Source of the DNA: Orbilia blumenaviensis
Taxonomy: Eukaryota > Ascomycota > Orbiliomycetes > Orbiliales > Orbiliaceae
Direction: 5' to 3'
DNA length: 64,000 nucleotides
Assembly (NCBI GenBank): GCA_036872755.1
Contig: JAVHNS010000013.1
Location: 434,001-498,000 of the forward strand
Both the position numbers and the translations under genes were made by a program. The notes beneath the pieces were generated by a model. The model ran no database searches. It was not told the origin of the DNA and worked only from the letters and a program-made list of their open reading frames with translations. This document shows positions 59,723-64,000 of this stretch, piece by piece. Every line of letters starts with the position of its first letter. The first letter of the stretch is position 1.

Positions 59723-61560
59723 CTTATAATACATGCAAGGGGGAACCGGTTCCCTCCTCCTCCGAGAAAAAAAAAACAAAAAGTTACAAAAAAAAAAAAA
59801 AAATCGGGCCTTCTTTTGTCCCGAAATATTTTTATTTTATTTTTTCCGCTCCAATCCAGCAAAAGGAATTAGCGACCAAGCTACCTACCTACTAGTAGCT
59901 GTGAGCTCCAAGACAAGAGGAATACCCGAAACGCATGAACTTCATGCGAATCCTCACCAAACCAGAAATAAAAGTAAAAAAAACTTCGTTAAACCGTTAG
60001 TTAGCCTAACTCAAGACAAACGGAAAGCGAGTTCCGAAGGAAAGGGAAAAGAAAACTCCAGTTCCAGAAATAGCAAGTAAAGTTGGCTGTTTTATCGGAA
60101 CCCAAAACCACGGGGGAGGGGATAATGCAATGGCTAGCTATCTAACTACCTAGGTAGCTGTCATCCAAACTTCCAACGCAGATCATTCCATGAATATGGC
60201 ACGCGCGCGGGACGGCTATTTCTTCGTTAAACGTCGATATTATCGATATTTATCTCCTTCCCCAGGCGGAGTAGTATCCCTTTTACTTCTATTTGCATCT
60301 GACCAAGGCCCCCCTCCCCCCAAAGAAAAGCCAACAAATGTTTTTTAAAAAGAAAATAGGATTAGTAAATCCATGGAATAATGCGGCCAGTCTAACCCAG
60401 ACTCGAGCTCCAGAACCCTTCACTCAGGACGTGGGGAAACGATAGGTAGCCGACGACGAAACCCACTTTTTTAGACCTTCTATATCAGGAAGCGATACAA
60501 GACAAGTTAGTTGCAGACCATGCTTCTTAGTCAGTTGTAAGGATAGACATGTTCCGTCCGCACACGATGAAAAAAATGTATTCCAGAACTGTTCTCCTCC
60601 CTCGTTTCGACTACGAGAGCTGCTGGTTCTGGATGATCCTTATACTATAGCTTAGCTTAGCTGAACTCAGTCAAGAGAATTCGTTTTGGGTTTTAAACAT
60701 GTACGCCACAACGTGAAACGGAATCTAACATCGATTTGGCAGCCTCGGTAGCTCCATATTATATTCCAGAGCTCAGGTAGACACATGAAACAAGACATAC
60801 CTATATACTGAATAATATGTAATACCTCCATATACAATGCCCATCGCAAGGCAGACAGAGGTCCATGATAAGCCTTACCCGAATTATCTAACCTATGAGC
60901 AATATTCAAGCTCAGCTCTACACTGGTTTTGCGACGTTGTTGTTGAAGCAAATATCACCACTAAGGGCCGCCCTAAACAAAAAGATGAGGCAGCCAATGT
61001 AAGGCCGCACAAAACAACACTCACCCAATAGCACGTGACCTTTTTCGCCTTCAAAACGTAAGGATCTAATCTCCAAAAGGAAAAAATCCATTTATAGGTC
61101 GAATGTCGTCTAGACCGAAATCGAATCGTATATTGCAAATCTTGGTTAAAAAAGGATGCCAAATCCTAAAATCCTAGAGTTTTGACGTCGAAAGTTGTCA
61201 CGTGAGCTGGTGTGGGATGTCAACGCATTACAGTGTTGCATTTTTGTATCACTTGATAAACTTCAACGATGAAAGCCGGTCTCGACAGTAGCAGAAACGA
61301 GGTTGCTGGGATAGTTATTAATTCTACATACCCTCTAAAGGAGGTCTTTCAAAGTCTCGCTCTTAAATTCCATAATGTATTCTAATACTAAAACACCACC
61401 AATTATTACCGCTCTATAACAAACTCCTACAACAAAAAGACAGTACAACCAATCCTCTAAACAAAACTCAAATCATGAACATACACTAACTCCCTATCAA
61501 AGCAAGCAAGATCTCAAAAAAAAAAAAAGATAGTATAAAAAAAGGGAAGAAAAAAAAGAC

Positions 61561-64000
61561 TCAATCCCTCTTCCGATAAGCATACCCCGCAACCCGTCCC
61601 CCATACCTCCTCCTACCCCCCTCTTTTCTCCTCTCAACCCACCTCTTAACAACCCCCCACCTACCCACCCCCTCAAAATTCCCTCCAAACCCACCGATGA
61701 ACCACAAAAACACCAAAGTCAACCCGAACGCCGTGCTCGCCGCCGTCCAAAAGTTCTTCGCATTATACATCCCACTTATGCCCGCCACTTCCTCCATTCC
61801 GAAATACCCCATCACTATCGATATAGGGAGGAATACCATGGTGACTTTTGCCAGTGCGACGGAGAGGAGGGACAGTTTTTCCACGGCTTTGGTTTCGCGG
61901 AAGTTCAGGCGGTTGTATGTCTACCCAAAATAATTAGATACCCTATACATATAAATAGAAGAAGAATAAAAGGTAACCCACCAAAGAAATCAACCCATTC
62001 GCCTCCTTCTCACAATCCTCAATCTCACTGATCGCAAGCTGCGAAATGCGGTGCTTCAACCGCTCAAACCGATTCATGGACAGGATGCTAAAGCACTTAT
62101 TCGCCGGATCGCGAAAGTAGGCTTTATTCTCCAGCAGCTGGTTGAGTATCAGTTCGTAGCTGTTGTACACTCTCTTCAATCCCGCCAGTCTCCGTGCGAT
62201 GTCGTGCAGTTTGTCGATGTGGTCCAGCATCGGGTCCTCTCCTCTCTATTTAATTATCCCCAATATATAGTTAGCCATCCCACTCATATTTTTTTTTTTT
62301 TTTTTTTTAAAAAGTATTTATTGTAAAAAACAAAAGAAGTGAAAGGGAAAGGGAAAGGGGGGCGTACGATCTCATTCAACTCCTTACTATACGGATGCGC
62401 CCTATCCACCGCCAAACTCCAACTAGCATACCAATCATCAAAAAGATAATAAAACAACAAATCCCTCGCCTGCCCTACAGTCCTCCTAACAACCATAGCT
62501 CCCTGCTCCATCGCCACTTCAACATCATTACTCCCACTCTTCTTCTTCGCCAGTCCAGCCTTAGAAAGACACCTCAGCACAACCCTGATATTCCTTCTGA
62601 TATGTGATACTGTATCTTTTATATCCCTCGGATTTGTAATTTCCTTTTTCACCGGGGGGATGGGTTCGTGGATTGAGATCACGGTGCCGTCGTGCGTCAT
62701 TATCAACCAGATCCAGAGACGGAGCATGTGTGGGTTATAGTGCAGGTCGTTGTAGTTCTCCTCAGCCTCGTTGCATTCAAAAACATCAGAGTAGGAGGAT
62801 GAATCCGAATCATAATCCTGGTTCATGCTCATCTCATCGTCCAGCGAGTCTGTCTCTACATCCTTCCCACCGCCGCCGTTATTATTACCACCAACATTTG
62901 AACCAGCCGATGGGTGAGGAGGTGTATTCCGCTTCGCACGCCTCATGGACGCAGCAGACTTCCGTCCACGTTTAGGCTTTGAAGAAAACTGCCGCCGTAG
63001 CGCTTCCCTAACCGTCTCAAAATCATCGGAATCAGAGTCCCCCGTCGTCGTCGTCGGAGCCCTCCCCAGCGTCGTCATACGTTTGTACAAAACACTGAAT
63101 AACCCCTGCGCTGCTGCCGCCGGCGGCATGGCGGACTTCTCAAACCCCTTCTCGGCCTGACTTATTCCATCACTACTGCTACCACTGCTGCTGCTACCCC
63201 CACCCGCACCAGACGGCGGGTTCGAAAGCGGTAATATGGTAGAATTATCAGGACTCTCGTTCTTCCGCTTCAGAAGATTCCTAAGCCACGACAGTGTATC
63301 CTCACGACTTGCGCCGTCAGGGCTTAACCGCGCCGCTTCCTGTAATATCGCAGTGTCGACGTGTAGGTCCTCGCGCGCGCGTTTTAGGATCTTGCGCGAG
63401 ACGGTGTTGTGTAGCATGTTGAAGCCGACCGCTAGGACTAATAATACCATATCATAGATATTAAAAAACACCATAACAATAAAATAAGATAAAAATAAAT
63501 AGTCGATGGGGATGAGAGATATAGGTGAAGGGAAACTTACACTGAGAGCCGTACTCGACCGTGGACCAGTGCCAGACCTTCTGCGCGATCTCGAGGTTGC
63601 CGCGGCCCGGCGGGGAGAGCATCGTCGCTCGCAATCGCGTCGAGAGTCCGTACTTCAGCAGTATTTTCTGTACTCCCCCATTCATCCATCCATACGTCAG
63701 CTAGCCCAACTATATATATAAATTATACTTTTGATGATATCAAACCCACATTCAGAAAGTCTCCCTGCTTATGCGCATCAAAAATCGCACTGTCCCCCCC
63801 AAAAAAAACCCAAAACACACTTATTAGCATATACACAAAAGAAAGAAAGAAAGAGAGAGAAAGAATACTAACATCCACCTCGTCCCAACCTCAACCGGCC
63901 GCCTCCCCTCCTCCCAACTCCCCAACAGCGCCTCCGTCTTCCCATCCTCCACATCAGTCGCAACCCAAGCACTCTCCCTCCCAAAATCAACCACCAAATT
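61561..64000 (-). CDS. CorA-like divalent cation transporter (5' end cut)
   Basis: This is a two-helix CorA-superfamily channel (PF01544), probably for Mg2+ or another divalent ion. The window ends inside an upstream exon, so the N-terminus is missing. Visible exons are 63873->64000, 63750-63789, 63541-63667, 62368-63437, 61982-62245 and 61561-61920, all in phase. The cytosolic part contains WIAIFDAHKQGDFLNKILLK, LEIAQKVWHWSTVEYGSQ, a long Ser/Gly- and Lys/Arg-rich insert, and the coiled helix LDHIDKLHDIARRLAGLKRV. The pore helix is KLSLLSVALAKVTMVFLPIS, followed by GYFGMEEV where classic CorA has GMN. A second helix (TAFGLTLVFLWFIGGFGG) and a basic tail end the protein. One donor is GTGGGT and one visible exon is only 40 bases. 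The altered signature leaves the transported ion open. Confidence 0.85.

Larger units (their letters stand above)
55772..61560. other. 5.8 kb gap rich in simple repeats
   Basis: No supported exon on either strand. From about 57 to 60.5 kb the plus strand is pyrimidine-rich (CT and C runs), the opposite skew to the 16-22 kb gap. Landmarks are a TACA repeat at about 57446-57475, ACATT units at about 58677-58699, a C17 tract (59030-59046), an A27 tract (59422-59448) and GCCT units at about 59699-59722. CACGTG occurs at 61032-61037 and 61199-61204. Contents may include a long SOD leader or a plus-strand non-coding RNA. Confidence 0.5.

Noticed and set aside
1..64000. CRISPR arrays, prokaryotic operons or a secondary-metabolite cluster
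   Set aside because: The window is fungal, with spliced genes; no regularly spaced repeats and no PKS, NRPS, terpene cyclase or P450 genes were seen.

Overview
This is a nuclear segment of a filamentous ascomycete (Pezizomycotina). The evidence is compact genes with short GT-AG introns, filamentous-type fungal gene families (PMP3, GT62 mannosyltransferase, Mit1-type remodeler, Ecm33-like surface protein, GPI-type copper-only superoxide dismutase), long AT-rich intergenic stretches and many A/T homopolymers. A Leotiomycete-like genome would fit, but the class cannot be fixed from sequence reading alone. I support 15 protein-coding genes, 13 of them on the minus strand. I found no rRNA, no intact tRNA, no CRISPR array and no recognisable complete transposon.

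Layout. 0.7-2.8 kb: a seven-exon MFS monocarboxylate-type transporter. 2.8-7 kb: gene-poor, with a degenerate tRNA-like element and a short-motif repeat cluster. 7-9 kb: a CNOT11-like subunit of the CCR4-NOT deadenylase. 11.8-12.2 kb: the tiny PMP3 proteolipid, three exons. 14.7-15.9 kb: an unrecognised protein. 15.9-22.6 kb: a 6.7 kb gap that is purine-rich on the plus strand. 22.6-27.3 kb: two housekeeping genes, ribosomal protein eL22 and transketolase. 29.7-30.8 kb (plus strand): an Anp1/Mnn9/Van1 Golgi mannosyltransferase with GA and AAATA tracts just before its ATG. 31.8-36.8 kb: a very large Mit1/CHD3-like chromatin remodeler. 38.7-40.6 kb (plus strand): a secreted TAP-like peptidase. 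41.1-46.8 kb: three consecutive minus-strand single-pass membrane proteins, two unrecognised and one receptor-L-domain (Ecm33-like) protein with a transmembrane anchor and long tail. 50.3-53.7 kb: a mitochondrial SpoU rRNA methyltransferase (Mrm1-like) with a 400-residue charged extension. 54.8-55.8 kb: a copper-only surface SOD. 55.8-61.6 kb: a gap full of simple repeats. 61.6 kb to the window end: a CorA-like transporter, 5' end cut off.

The genes are mostly independent housekeeping or surface functions, not a pathway cluster. A surface/cell-wall theme recurs (mannosylation, secreted peptidase, Ecm33-like receptor, surface SOD, PMP3). The best candidate for something undescribed is the 41-47 kb block of membrane proteins: the two unrecognised ones share a membrane-plus-disordered-tail design and an RR..SAP motif resembling a 14-3-3 site. 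Gene models were spliced by hand from splice signals and frame. Where exon lists are given, the phases close without stops.
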